Position numbers and translations under genes: made by a program | Shown here: one piece after another, positions 22,536 to 61,219 of the stretch | Layout: each line of letters opens with the position of its first letter | Numbering within the stretch: the stretch's first letter is position 1 | The notes under the pieces: generated by a model | The model's database searches: none | Told to the model about the DNA's origin: nothing | What the model saw: the letters and a program-made list of their open reading frames with translations, nothing else | From: Dromaius novaehollandiae | Taxonomy: Eukaryota > Chordata > Aves > Casuariiformes > Dromaiidae | Reading direction: 5' to 3' | DNA: 64,000 nt | Assembly: GCF_036370855.1 (NCBI RefSeq) | Contig: NC_088111.1 | Span: 18,883,501-18,947,500, forward strand

Positions 22536-22851
22536 GCTCCTCCAGCTGCTGCAGACCACGACCCAGCTCCAGCTCCCAGGACCGGTTGCCATGAAGGGGC
22601 TAACCGCAGCCCTGTCCACAAGTCCTGCACGCGGGCTGCCCCTAGGCTGGCCTGGAGAAGGGTCACAGCTGGATACGAGCTGCGCCGGGGCCCCTCAGCC
22701 CGCATTGCTCATGGCAGAGCCCTCCCAACCCGTCAGGAACTGGAGCCTGGGGGACAGGCCAACATCAGGGAGCCACCCTGCCACCAGGAAGCAGTGACCG
22801 GAGACAGACTCGGAAATGAAGCATCCATCTCCTGCCTTGTCAAAAAAGGGC

Positions 22852-22857
22852 TTTATT
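22852..22857 (-). terminator. ECI1 poly(A) signal
   Basis: TTTATT on the plus strand reads AATAAA on the minus strand, 330 bp beyond the ECI1 stop. DNASE1L2 converges from the other side and ends only about 320 bp away. I see no AATAAA of its own on the plus strand in that gap. Confidence 0.7.
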
Positions 22858-23186
22858 GACAAATCTCATTTTCACAATTTGGTGTTAGAAAGGAGGGAGA
22901 CTATCCAAGACGTGTGGGCTCAGGCCACAGTGGCGTCAGATGCTCTCCCTCTCTGTTCCTCGGGTGAGCTGAGCAAACAGCTCTCCCCGCCCGCAGGAAA
23001 GGCAGCAGTGGTGTCAGGCACTGTGTGGGTATGAACGGGAAGGGGTGGTGGGGGCGGCCACAGGAGCAGGCAGCACGTCGCTGATCGCTGGCAGTACAGA
23101 GGGCTTCACTGTAAAAGTCTACAGCTACTGCAGCATTTCAGAGGGTCACGCGAGCTCCTGGGACCAGGCCTCAGCTGGCTGGCTCC

Positions 23187-26100
23187 TCAGCTCTTCTTCT
23201 TCTTCAGCATCTCCATATACATGCGAAGCGACTTCTGGATGGACTCTTTCGTAATGAAGCTGACGAAGTTCTGAATGTCTTCCTCCCGGTGAGCTACCAG
23301 GCGGTCCAGCACCGACTTCCTCATCATAGACTTGGTGAGCTGACGGGCATGGTCTGTGGAGAGAAGAGCGAGGATGGGGAACACGCATGGCCCCACCATT
23401 AGCGACCAGCTTGTGGCCATTGTCACCATGTGCAAGCACCACAGAAGGGGAGCTACTGCACACTGAAGGGCTCTTTATACCAGCAAAGAAAGGCATCAGA
23501 CAGACCCACTAGCTGGAAGCTGAACTGGATGAATTCTAATACAATAAATTATGATCTGTATCCATCAATGGGGAAATGACTGCTCTAGTAGGACAAATTA
23601 CAGAGTTGTGCACTCCCCATCTCTTTGTGTCCTCCAGAACACACCCAGCCCACACCCAAGTACACATTACCGGGCTCAGGACAGCAGTTACTGAACAAAA
23701 TTCTCTGTTACGCAAAACTGCTCTGGCTCTAAGCTCCCCCAGCCCAACTCTTTTGACCTCTGGCAAGACAGTCTGCTTCTGTCAAACATCCTGTACAAAA
23801 GCCAGCAGCATTGTCCCCTCAAGCTCATCCCAACAGCAGTTTCTGAGCTGTCCTTGCGATATGTGGCACTGACACGTGGATGCTGATAGAGCAGCGCTGG
23901 CTGCTTCAGCTGATGGAGCCTGGAGCGCACGTCTGTTCACACACACAGCAATGCACAACGGTGCAGCCACAAATGTGTTGCACTCATGCTGCACATGCGC
24001 TCCCAGTGTGCTGCAACAGTGCAGGTGAGATAATGACCTACCACACACACTGAGAACCCAGGCTCCCTTCCTCCACGCAGCACCCGTGCGCTCTAGGCAG
24101 ATCCACCCAGACAGACTCTCGCTGGCTCTGTGGATGGATCTGCATGTTGCCTCCTAGTAGGCAGGAGAGGGCAGAACAGAGACATGACCCCTTGTCAGGG
24201 GCCAAGGACCAACTGTTTTCAGTCTTATGCCAGGGCAGAAGGGCCAGAGGGAGGTTTAGGGATCCTCTTCCAGGTAGGGCACTAATGAACAGTCCTGGGA
24301 CCTGTCCATTTCTGCCCAGTTTCATTCAGATTTTTATGGAAGGAAGAGCCAAAGACTGATGAGTAGCTGCACCTCACTGCAGAGCTTTGGACGGGGCACG
24401 GGATGGGATAATTCGGATCTGGCTGTGGTGTGTGGAGAGGAGAGCCCTCTCCCTGCCCCAGGAATCAGGTGTTTCTTGTCACGGAGCAGTCCAAACAAGC
24501 ACTTGATGTTTGTATTTGCTGTCTGTCCGAATGCCCCATCCCCAGCTCCGTGGCAGCACAGTGCCAAGAGCAGATCCAATCTCTGAAACACAGGGTGGCC
24601 AGCCACCCGGGTACTCACACCCCGCCTGTTCCCAGAGGACACGGCTCTGCTCCCTCAGCTCCGCAACAATATTCCTCTCCTTCCAGCGAAGCAGGATTAG
24701 GTTATATGCTGGGTAACATCTCCATCAACAGACACAGAGATCCAGCAGGGCTTCCACCTTGAATTCGTGCACCTCCAGATTGACTCAGCAGAGCTGGTGG
24801 AGTGAGGTGGACTGCAGCCAAGCGGCTTGCGCACCCGGCATACCCTGTCCTCCTGCCCAGGCCCATCGGTGAGCACATCCCTGTTAGCCTGAGGCTGCCG
24901 GGACGGCTCTGCTGAGCTTTCCTACCTCCCAGCCATTGGCACGTTCAGTTTAAATGACAACTGTTATGCAGCTTCCAGGCACCAGCCTTCGTTCCTGTCC
25001 TCCCCACATAGGTCAGATCCCTCCTTCCGTGTTGATCACTGCCTCAAAAGGCAGCAGAAGTCTGCGGGAGGAGGTGCCTGTCTTACCGGGAAGAGCCAGC
25101 CACTGCGCCATAACGGCTGCAGCCTTGTCCTGCAGCTTCTCCTCCGGCACCAGCTCGTCCACAAGGCCAATCCTGTGGGCTTCAGGCGCAGAGTGAAGGC
25201 TGCCCAGCTGAAGGGAGCGTTCAGCAACTCGGTGTCCCACAACGTTCACAAACGTGTCCTTAAACCTAGAAGAGAGGAGAGGAAGAGCCACAGTCAGGCA
25301 AAGAAACACCCAGCAGCAGCTGCACCCAGACATCAAAGCTAAGAGCACTGCTCAGGCCAGAGCCTCTGCTTTGATGCCCAGGTCACACTTCCCGGGCATG
25401 GGTCTCCAAACCGCAGCGATGACCACAGCGAGGCAAAGCCAGCAACGCACTTTTTGCAAAATCTGGCAAGTGAAGCCATTTTTAGTGTTACCCTTAACAG
25501 AGTCCCCTGCCCTTTCAATGACAGCTATTCTATTTACTGTGACTGCACAGGTCCCAGCTGGGCCCACTTGCCACAAAGTGAAAGCTACTCTCCTACAGTA
25601 TATTTACATGCTCCTAGGGCAGCCAAGGCCAAGGGGTCTGTATCTCAGTATATTAACTGTTCTTCTGCTTTGAGAGGTCTTCTCTACACCTATGGGATTT
25701 TGCAGGTACATAGCTGGTACCCCCAGGAAAGTATATTCTCAGACTGAGCTCGACCATGGAGATCTCCTGGTATTAGCTTCTGAGCAGACTGCAGAGTCAG
25801 AAACTGAGGTCGTTGCTGGTGAAGGCTGCAAAACAAGACGTGAGATCATTCTGCAACCTGAAAGGGTTTCAGACATGTACAGGACAAGACAGACAAATGA
25901 GGTGCTGAGCTGGCTGTGTCCTGTAATTGCAACTACCTGATCATGCCCTTGGGATGGTGACATACAACTACATCTCTGTGACCAATTAAAACTTATTAAT
26001 AACCCCCTTGAAGATGAACTCAGCATGTGAGCTTAGAAGTGAAAGACACTGGCCTACCAGAAGGGAGCCACAATGCCCAGCTGTGCTTCGTTCAGGCCGA

Positions 26101-29100
26101 TGCTGAATTTGGGGTTCTCGGCCATGATTCTGTAGTCACATGACAAGGCCAGGAGACAGCCTCCCGCTGGGCTGGATCCCTGCCGAAGGGAAGGAAAGAG
26201 TGAGTCCAGGTCAGTCCCCATTTTCTAGCTACAAACATTCCTGGCATCCTGCCCCCAGCAGCCTTGTTGTTTCCTCCAGCACAGGGAAGACAGAGGGTGA
26301 TGGAGCTGCCAGGGACAGTGCTGATGTCCCCCAAGTCCCTGCTCAGCTGATTTGCAAGATTGTGAGAAACAGAAAACCAGCCACTAAAGAAGATTTCTGA
26401 TATCTTTACCAGAGTCTATCCTTTCATTTTTTAAATTCTCTTTGTTTCTTGCCTTTTCCCAGCCTGAAAATCTGACTACTCGATTTGTTCCCATTGAGTT
26501 CTGCTCTCTAGTTGGGCTGCAAACCCTGCAGTGGAGATTTGTTCAGGCATTCTCTTATGAGTCTGTAAGCTTAAATGCCACAAAAATAGTTCTGTTCAGG
26601 GGCTCCGTAACACCTCCCACCCGTAAAACTTCAATTTGAGAGCATCTTTGCCATGACTTGGTGCTTCCCTAGCCCTGCACAGTATGCCCACAGGGGGCTG
26701 GTCAGAGACCTGGCTGCCTTGTGATAGCCACTTCAGAGAGGGTCTGCTGACAGACACCGAACCAGGCGCTGCCAAAGTGGCACTGCATTGAAAAACTAAA
26801 ATAAGACCTCAAGTAGGTAACAGTTACACATCTACAGACCCTGAGATTCAAATGGCATTCAGATGGTTCCCTGCTGGCAAGAACCACAATTGGAGGAACA
26901 AAACTCAGGGAACAAAGGACTTAAGACATATTGCCTTAAGACTTAAGGCATATTGCAAAACCCAGGTGTGAAGCATCGCTGCGCAAAGGGCTGAGGATCA
27001 GCATCTGTGGCGCTGCACAGCCCGACGTTATCTCCTCCCTGTGGCTAGCAGGGCGATGCATTAGCCAAGCAACTCTGGGCAACTCCTACAACACTCATCA
27101 GTGAGGAAGCAGAAGGTGGGCACATGACGCGCATCCTTTGGACTCCCTCTATCCTAACTGCACGGCTTCTCCAGTACTCTGACACCTCTCTGGGCTTCAA
27201 CACTGGCCTACAACCCTCCTCCTTGTCCTCCAGCCTAGAGGACAGATTTCCAGCCGAGTTTTTGCGCCAGGATATGGTCCTCGCTGCACAAAGCACCGCC
27301 CAAGTGTGAGCAGAATGAGCCCCTGCCAGCGGGACACGAGCGCTGGGTGAGCTCTCCACTGCAGCTGAGGTGCTGCTAGTGACACCAGTGCAAGGCGTAC
27401 AGCTTACGCAGAGCCTGCAACATCCCAGTCCCCACGTGTCAGTGCCCCAACCCTACAGACACGTATGCCGCCCTGACATCCCAACGCACTACTTCTTTCA
27501 GCACTGACAAGCCTGATTTTTTGGCAATGCCTGCCCACACAGTGCAAAACAAGCCATAGCAAGCGTCAGACCGCAGCTGGGACGGCAGCTCTAAAGAACT
27601 TGCATTGACTGCGGCGACTGTCACCATGTTGGAGCCATAGAGCTTGAGCCACGACTCCTGCACAGCTCTCCAGAACTCGGCATAGCGCTCCGTGCTCTTC
27701 CCACACATCTCGGTGATGTCCAGGCCAGACGAGAAGACTGTGGGGATGGCCTGCAATTAGGGAAATACAAACATCACTGGGAGTCACTGCCCAGTGATGA
27801 TTCTTCAACCCTCTAAGCACTCGGCCTGGAACCCCTAGGAAAGGGAAAGTTGACCTAAACCAGGGTCTTCTGGGGGTTCTGAAACGATCTCCTCGGCATT
27901 CACATGGACTGGATCATCCAGTACTTGGAACGTGATTTCTCATCATCAGACCCGCTCTGTGGGTACCTCTGTTACGCAGCACAAAACCTGCCGTGTCCCA
28001 CCTCCGGCATGGCCTTGTGCACACATCGTGCCTGGAGACGAGCGCTGGCTTCCCCTAGTCCCTCCCTTTGAGCAGTTCAAAAGATCTCAAGGGATTTGCC
28101 AAGTTTGTAGATGGACAGATTTGGTTTTAATGAGCAGTGACAGTGCTTCGTTGTAGTTCTTGCGCTAGAAAAGGCCACAGAGGAAAGAGCACAGCCCTTG
28201 CACGCCTCCCCTGGCCCTGCTTCTGGAGCTCATTAGAGCTGTGTCCTGGCCTTCCTGTGCCTCCGACCAGAGATCCAGGAGACTGAGCACGAGCAAGGGA
28301 ACAGCACCCATGCCTGCCAAGCCGCCCTGCAGCTCGCGCCGCGATCCCAGGGCAACACGTACGGATGTGAAGATCACGCCCCGGCAGCCCCGGTTGTTCT
28401 CCAGCTTCTCCAGACTTATGCAAAACTCGGTGAGGAAGTCCAGGCTGATGCTGTTGACGGGAGGGCTCTTAAACTTCATTGTGGCTACACCTGTGCCATG
28501 GCAAACATGGAGGCGTCAGACACCCCTCGCCACCACGGCACGCACCACACATACACCTGTCTTACCCAAGGGAATTTCATCCACCTTCCTGTTTCCCCAG
28601 TCACCCCAGATCGTATCTTTTTAGTTCTAGTGATCTGGCTGTTCTCCAAAGAGACCCCAGTGCTGGACCAAAAGCAAGGCACTGCCTCTAAGCAGATCTG
28701 CCTGCAAGCCACAGCTCACTCACTGTGGACCAGGTGTCCACTGCACAGCGTGGTGGCCAGGCTGGGTGTCCCCAAACCCAGCCTCCTTTGGGGTGGCAAG
28801 GCCCAGAGGTCCCTGTCTCGCTGGGCTGGCTAGACAAGGCCAACACTCCACCCTGCCCGGCTGGACATGACATGGGGGAAGGACTCTGTCCCCTTATCCC
28901 CTCCCAGACAGCGCTGCCCTACCCCAAACGGCCCTCAAAAGCCCCTGAGCTGAGTGCGTATGCTCTGTGCTGCTGCCACTACAGGCTGGGGACTGTTCAC
29001 CCAGGCTGGGGACAGTGCGAGGATGGGCCTGGGGGCCTGGCAGCCAAAGCAGGCCCCTGGGAAACGTTTGGGAGAGGCCCCTCTGTGCAGTGCAGGGACG

Positions 29101-30519
29101 TGGCCCCGTGACAGCTATTCCTGGCAGCCAGGACACTGAAATCCCCAACAGCTGCTCACCGAAGGAGCGCCTGCCACTCCGCCGGGTCCCCGGGCAGGGA
29201 GGCAATGCAGGGGCAGGGGGTGGGGGCGTCAAGTCCACCGGTGGGGGACAAGCCAAGGTGGCAGAGACAAGCCTTGCTCTCAGCTGGTGTTTGCCTGTGG
29301 CATGCAGATGGCACCCGACCACATCAAGTGCCCATGGCTGGTGAGAGTCCCATCCCCAAACTTCTCTCTGATGGCCCTGAGCAGCTGCATCTGGAACGCC
29401 TGGGGCTGTGGAGGCTTTCCATGCCCAGGCCACGCGTGCCATGATAACCTAGCTGGGCTGCGGGACACCTCGACCCACGTTGGGGCGGGTGTGGAAGGGG
29501 GCACGGGGATTTACAGGTCCGCGGCCGTGCCCCGCAGCGCGCCATGGGGCGAGGGCAACGCCGGCGGAGGTGCCACCAGCCATACCTGAGCCCTCGTCCA
29601 GCTCCACCAGGATCTTGTTGTTGCTGAAGGCACGGCGCTGGGCGAGCAGGAGGCCGGGGGACCGCGGGGCGGCTCTGCCCCATGCCGGGGGCCGGCTGCA
29701 GAGGGGCAGCACGCCTGGGGAGTGCAGGCAGGTGGGGCCGGGCACGGGCAGCGCCCTCGGGCGCGCGGCCCAGCCACCGGCCTCCCCCGTGCGGCGTGCG
29801 GGGCTGCGCTCCCCCAAACTGTCCTGTGCGGCCGTGGTGGGGGCGCGGGGCACAATCCTGCACCATGGAGGGGGGACATGGGGGGCAGGGGGACACGGGG
29901 GACAACCCTGCCCCACGGAGGGAGGACATGGTGGGGAGGGCGACACGGGGGACACCCCGACCCACAGCAGGGGAACACAGGGGAAAACCCTGCCCCACGG
30001 AGGGGGGACATGGGGGGGCAGGGGGACATGAGGGACAACCCTGCCCCATGGAGAGGGGACATGGGGGGGCAGGGGGACATGAGGGACAACCCTGCCCCAC
30101 GGAGAGGGGACATGGAGGGGCAGGGGGACATGAGGGACAACCCTGCCCCACGGAGGGGGGACATGGGGGGAGCAGGGGGACATGGAGGACACCCCGACCC
30201 ACAGCGGGGGGACACAGGGGAAAACCCTGCCCCACGGAGGGGGGACATGGGGGGAGCAGGGGGACATGGAGGACACCCCACCCACAGCGGGGGGACACAG
30301 GGGACGACTCTGCGCCACGGAGGGGGGACACGGGGGACACTCCGACCCACGGCGGGGGGGACAGGGGGACGCACGGGGCCACCCGAGCCCAGGGCGGGGA
30401 CAAGGGCACAAGGAGGGACCTGCCCCACGGCGGGGGGCGGGCGCGGTGGCGCCCGGGCGGCGGGGCGGGCGCGGGGCCACACCTGGCCGGACGATCCGGC
30501 GGGCGAGGGTCGCCGCCAT
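23187..30519 (-). CDS. ECI1: Enoyl-CoA delta isomerase 1, mitochondrial
   Basis: A mitochondrial matrix enzyme that shifts cis/trans-3-enoyl-CoA to trans-2-enoyl-CoA, so that unsaturated fatty acids can enter beta-oxidation. Seven exons in transcript order: 30483-30519, 29586-29714, 28363-28490, 27604-27750, 26058-26179, 25087-25265 and 23187-23353. The total is 302 residues, the same as human. The N-terminus MAATLARRIVRPG is Arg-rich with no acidic residue for about 50 positions, as expected for a matrix targeting peptide. The crotonase fold is clear: oxyanion-hole segments FSSGLD (104-109) and GSSPAGGC (148-155), and the catalytic glutamate of GLNEAQLGI (E178). The tail DHARQLTKSMMRK matches human. 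The intron after exon 4 has a GC donor (AAT|GCAAGT). The start codon lies inside a YY1-type AAGATGGCGGC element. The tail-to-tail neighbour is DNASE1L2, as in human. Confidence 0.95.
26920..26956. repeat. 22-bp tandem duplication with central palindrome
   Basis: CTTAAGACATATTGC (26920) recurs as CTTAAGGCATATTGC (26942). Between them GCCTTAAG-A-CTTAAGGC (26933-26949) is a perfect 8-bp inverted repeat around one base. It lies in ECI1 intron 4 and has no evident function. Confidence 0.8.
29865..30370. repeat. ~51-bp VNTR in ECI1 intron 1
   Basis: About eight or nine G-rich units carry GGGGACATGGGGGG ... ACAACCCTGCCCCACGG. Spacing is 51 bp in the cleanest part (30001, 30052, 30103) and longer in variant units. 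In translation it yields a 17-residue pseudo-repeat on the plus strand and long Pro-rich frames on the minus strand. These frames are artefacts, because the array sits inside ECI1 intron 1. Confidence 0.88.
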
Positions 30520-30740
30520 CTTCCTCCGGGCGGGTCAAGGCTAGAGCGCCGGCCCCCGGGCGGCGCGTCACCGCCCCGCCCCCGCCCGCCAGCCCCGCCC
30601 CCGCCCGCCAAGCCACGCCCCTTCCCTCCCCCGACCGACAGCCACGCCCCCGCCCGCCAAGCCACGCCCCCTTCGCCGACCGAGTCACGCCCCCCGCCCC
30701 GCCCCGCCCCCGGTCGCCCCGCCCCGCGGCGCGCACGTGC
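30520..30740 (-). promoter_or_regulatory. ECI1 CpG-island promoter with KLF/Sp-site cluster
   Basis: Upstream of the ECI1 start the sequence holds many CCGCCC and CCACGCCCC boxes, arranged as repeated blocks (about 30565-30715), the binding type of Sp/KLF factors. A CACGTG E-box lies at about 30734. There is no TATA box. The PTX4-like exon starts in the opposite direction about 720 bp away. Confidence 0.6.
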
Positions 30741-31240
30741 TGCCCGCCCTGCCCGGCCCGGCCCGGCCGCGTGCTGCCCGCCCTGCCCCAGTGTCCCTGT
30801 GTCTGCACCGCCCCGCCCTCCCGGCCCTGCCCGCCCCGCCGCGTCCTGCCGCCCTGCCCTGCCCAGCCCACCCTGCCCGTCCCGCCACCAGCGGGCTCCG
30901 CGCGGCTGGGGCTGCGCGCCGGGGCCCCCGCACCAGGCCCCCTCCTCCCCTGCGCCTCGAGCCCCGCAGCGCAGCCCTGGCGCGTGGGCCGGGAGCAGGA
31001 CCCCGGGGACACGCCGCGGGCAGCGGGGCGGTGATGGGCACCTGTGGTGCGGCCGCTTGCAGCTGTTAAACTTGGCTGCCGGGGAACACGGGAGGCGCCT
31101 GCAAATCTCGTCTCAGCGGGGCCGGACCCGGGCAGGGCGGTGGGAGGACAGGCAGCCCCGGCTGGCCGAGAGCCCGGCCCAGCCGCAGGCAGGGGAGCGA
31201 CGGGGCTGGACCCGTTTTTCGGACTGTGCCACCGCGGAGG

Positions 31241-31360
31241 ATGCTGCCTGCACTCCTGCTCCTCCCCGCCATCCGCCTGCAGGGCAGCCTGGCGCGGGCA
31301 CCGGGGCCGGGGCCGCCCGCGAGGCCCTTCCTCGAGCGGCTCCGGAGACTGGAGGAACAG
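31241..31360 (+). pseudogene. PTX4: PTX4-like exon 1 without the rest of the gene
   Basis: An ATG with A at -3 opens MLPALLLLPAIRLQGSLARA, a clean signal peptide, followed by PARPFLERLRRLEEQ. This closely matches what I recall of human PTX4 after its signal peptide (RKPFFERLRRLEEQ). Similarity stops at the last CAG, followed by GCGAAG, which is a possible but weak GC-type donor. Human PTX4 lies directly upstream of CLCN7 on the same strand, as here, which supports the assignment. I searched the 2.6 kb up to CLCN7 in the plus frames and found neither the coiled-coil exon nor a pentraxin domain. The frame itself stays open to about 31597 (118 residues), with unrelated sequence after Q40. It may be a remnant, or a real gene whose other exons are missing from the assembly. 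Confidence 0.6.
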
Positions 31361-33860
31361 GCGAAGGCCTGCGGGACAGCCGCTCCCTGGCCAGGCCAGG
31401 ATCCGGCAGGAGCAGCCGCCGGCCCCCGGGCGGCTGGGAACGGGTATGTCCAGGGATTTCCTCGCGCCCAGCCCGCGGGGGAGGCTGCCTCCCGCCAGCC
31501 CGCGGCTCAGCCGCCGGGAGCCTCCGGGTCCAAAGCCCAGTGCTGGCAGCGAGGCAAAGCTCTGCAGGGCACCCCATTGCCTTTAGTTCGATTATAAAAT
31601 GGGGGAAGCGCTTGCAAACCCTATTGCTTGCAAATCCTATCGCTTGCAGACGCTATCGCTGCAGACCTCGCACAGCCCGTGCCAGAGCGCCAGGCGTGTT
31701 TGTCCTCACAGCCTCGCTGGTGCCCTGTTAGGTGACACAAATATGCTGCATCCTCCAGCCTGATTAAGGCTTCCGCCGGCCCCCCACTCGCGCTGGCCGA
31801 TGCCTCCCTGCGGGCCGGGTACGCAGGGTTGAGTGTGCCCGCCTCGAGCTCTGCTTGTGAAAACCCGGCCCGCTCCTGTGGCATGCGGGTGGGCACAGAG
31901 AGTTATAAATTCCTCGTATCTGTGCTGGCCAGGATGGTGTTAACGGGACCCCGGGGGCTGGTTGTATCCCCACGGCGGTCGTGGGCTGGCTCGAGGGGGA
32001 GATGCGTGCAGGCAGCGGTCAGAGGTAGCTCCCGGTGCCCCTTCTCGCCATGCACTTGCCACCGCAGACAGGAGCTGCCACCAGCTCCGGGGGGAACACA
32101 ACAGTGGCTTGGCAGCACATGGCAGCACATGGCAGCATGTTTTCGTGGCACGGGTACAGGAGGTGAGCAAAAATAAAAGGGATTTTGGCAGGCAGAGCAC
32201 AACGGAGGTGAGGCAGGAGCCCCGGCTCTGGTCCTAGCGCACCTGTGTTGTCCATAACTGGCCTCAGCTGCTTGTCCAAAAGCTCTTCTGATCCCAAATA
32301 CGGCACTGCCCCCCTCCAAGGCCGTAACCCAGTTTCCATGGTCTCCCCGCTCCGTATCGGCCACTGCGAGCCCTGTGCAGCTTGCAGGATTTCATCCCCA
32401 CGCAGCGGCATGGCCTGCTCAGAAGCTCTCGTAGCAGGTAGCCTCAGCCGACCACGTCCGTGGTCTGCTGCTGCTCTCCACCGCCCTCCGGAGCCTCAGA
32501 GCCACGAGCAGGTCAGCGTGGACCTTCTCACGGGGCTCAGGCCCTGGAGCTGCGTTGGAGGGAAGGTCGAAGCAGAGCCCCGCGTGTCCCGTTGTGCCGC
32601 CACGTCTTCCGGGGAGCCGTGCGTCCGAGGGAGCCGGCCGAGAGCTCCTGACGCTGCCTCTCCCCAGGCTCGGCGGGTCTGGCCGTGGGGGCCGTGGCAG
32701 CGAGCGACGGGGCTGAGCGGCCTGGCGCTGGCCGAAAGCACTGTTGTGCCGTGGGCCGGGGTCCCCTCGGGCAGCCTGGGCTGGCGCTGCGGCTGCGCCG
32801 TCACTTCCAAGCCACGATGTCCCCCTGTCTCGCCCCCGAGGAGAACGTGCAGCCCCATCGCTCCTATTAAAGCAGCTCTGGGCACAGAGGAAACCTCATT
32901 TTTGTCTGGTCTCTCCCTTCGTGGTGCCATTTATAGCCCTGGAGGGTTAAAAAAAAGAGAGAAAAGGGAGGTGGTGGGGCGGCCGGTCTGCACACGCTCC
33001 CCGCAAGCTGCTTCCTCCCGAAGCCCCGATGCTGTTCCCGGGCTCCGGGCTCCGTGCCGGTGCTGAGCACCTTCGGCTCCCTCCAACGTGCTGCAAGCGC
33101 TGGGCGCTGGCGGGAGCGGCTCAGCACCGCGCGGGACGTGCCCTGGGCTCAGTCACAGGCAGGTGCTCCCAGCGTGTCCCTGCCGCTGAGTCAGAGCCAG
33201 GGAAGTCGCGGCATGGAAAAGCCCGTGACTGGGAGTGAGCCAGAGCCGCCGCTTCCCCTCGGCTGCGGTCCTTCCTCCTGTCCGGCTGCCAGACGGACAC
33301 CTCAGATGGCTCCGTGACCTGACCCGGGGCGTTTGGCCCGAGGGTGGCGGGGATGAGTCCTCAGCAGAGGCGCTTGGCTGGCGCCCGGCCCGAGGCCTCC
33401 AAGCGGGGTCGGGTCCATGCGAGCAGCTGAGAAGGGCTGGGGCTTCTGCTGTGCTCCAAAATCTCTGTGGGGAGGGGTCCCGCCGGGGGCAGCGGGGGCG
33501 GGCAGGGGGTTTCCCGCCGCTCGCAGGTGGGGTCTGCCCGCCCCTGCCCAGGCTCCTGCAGCTCCTGACCCCCGGGAGGGCTCGCAGGCGGCTGGGGAGC
33601 CTTTCTGCCCCCTTCGCTGCCTCGGCTGCTGTCACTAATGTCACGACTGCGCCGGTCTCTGCTCCGGCCAGGGCAGCAGTTGTCTCTGGGCCCGAGCTGC
33701 TGCCTGGCCCCCGGGCAGCCGGGACAAGCAGGGCCTGGCGGCTCGGTCCCCGCCCCGGCCCCGAACGGCGCCCCGGCCGCAGCCCCCCGCCTGCACCCCC
33801 GCGCGGGACTACAGCTCCCGTGGTGCCGCGGGGCGGAGCGGCCCGCGGCGGCCGCCGTAG
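31361..33860. other. Spacer between PTX4-like exon and CLCN7, no gene seen
   Basis: Mostly GC-rich DNA with open frames on both strands that resemble nothing I know. No pentraxin cysteine pattern, coiled coil or transposon is visible. The right-hand few hundred bases belong to the CLCN7 CpG island. Confidence 0.5.
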
Positions 33861-33864
33861 CGCG

Positions 33865-33898
33865 CTCACGTGACGGCGGCGCCCGCGGGTCACATGAC
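33865..33898 (+). promoter_or_regulatory. Paired CLEAR/E-box sites upstream of CLCN7
   Basis: CTCACGTGAC (33865-33874) matches the CLEAR consensus GTCACGTGAC at nine of ten positions. GTCACATGAC (33889-33898) also matches at nine of ten and is an MITF/TFE-type variant. The sites are 24 bp apart and 60-93 bp before the CLCN7 ATG. TFEB, TFE3 and MITF bind such sites in lysosomal gene promoters, and CLCN7 is a known member of that network in mammals. Occupancy here is inferred. Confidence 0.72.
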
Positions 33899-33957
33899 CG
33901 GCCGGTGAGGCAGCGGCCGGCGGAGGTGCGCGCGCGGTGCTGGTGCCGCCGCCCCGC

Positions 33958-61219
<27,262 letters not shown>

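Noticed and set aside
27434-27603. Continuation of ECI1 exon 4 past AAT into a longer open frame
   Set aside because: The read-through sequence loses the conserved crotonase oxyanion motif. The GC-AG junction to 26179 restores it exactly.
29324-31731. Very long open frames on both strands over ECI1 intron 1 and promoter
   Set aside because: They are generated by the ~51-bp VNTR and GC-rich DNA, and they cross true ECI1 exons in the wrong frame or strand.
32245-33066. 273-codon plus-strand open frame considered as missing PTX4 exons
   Set aside because: It has no coiled-coil heptads and no pentraxin cysteine or tryptophan pattern.
33937-33957. Extension of CLCN7 to an upstream in-frame GTG
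   Set aside because: The ATG at 33958 gives the conserved [12 protein letters not shown] start. GTG initiation is not expected in a vertebrate nuclear gene.
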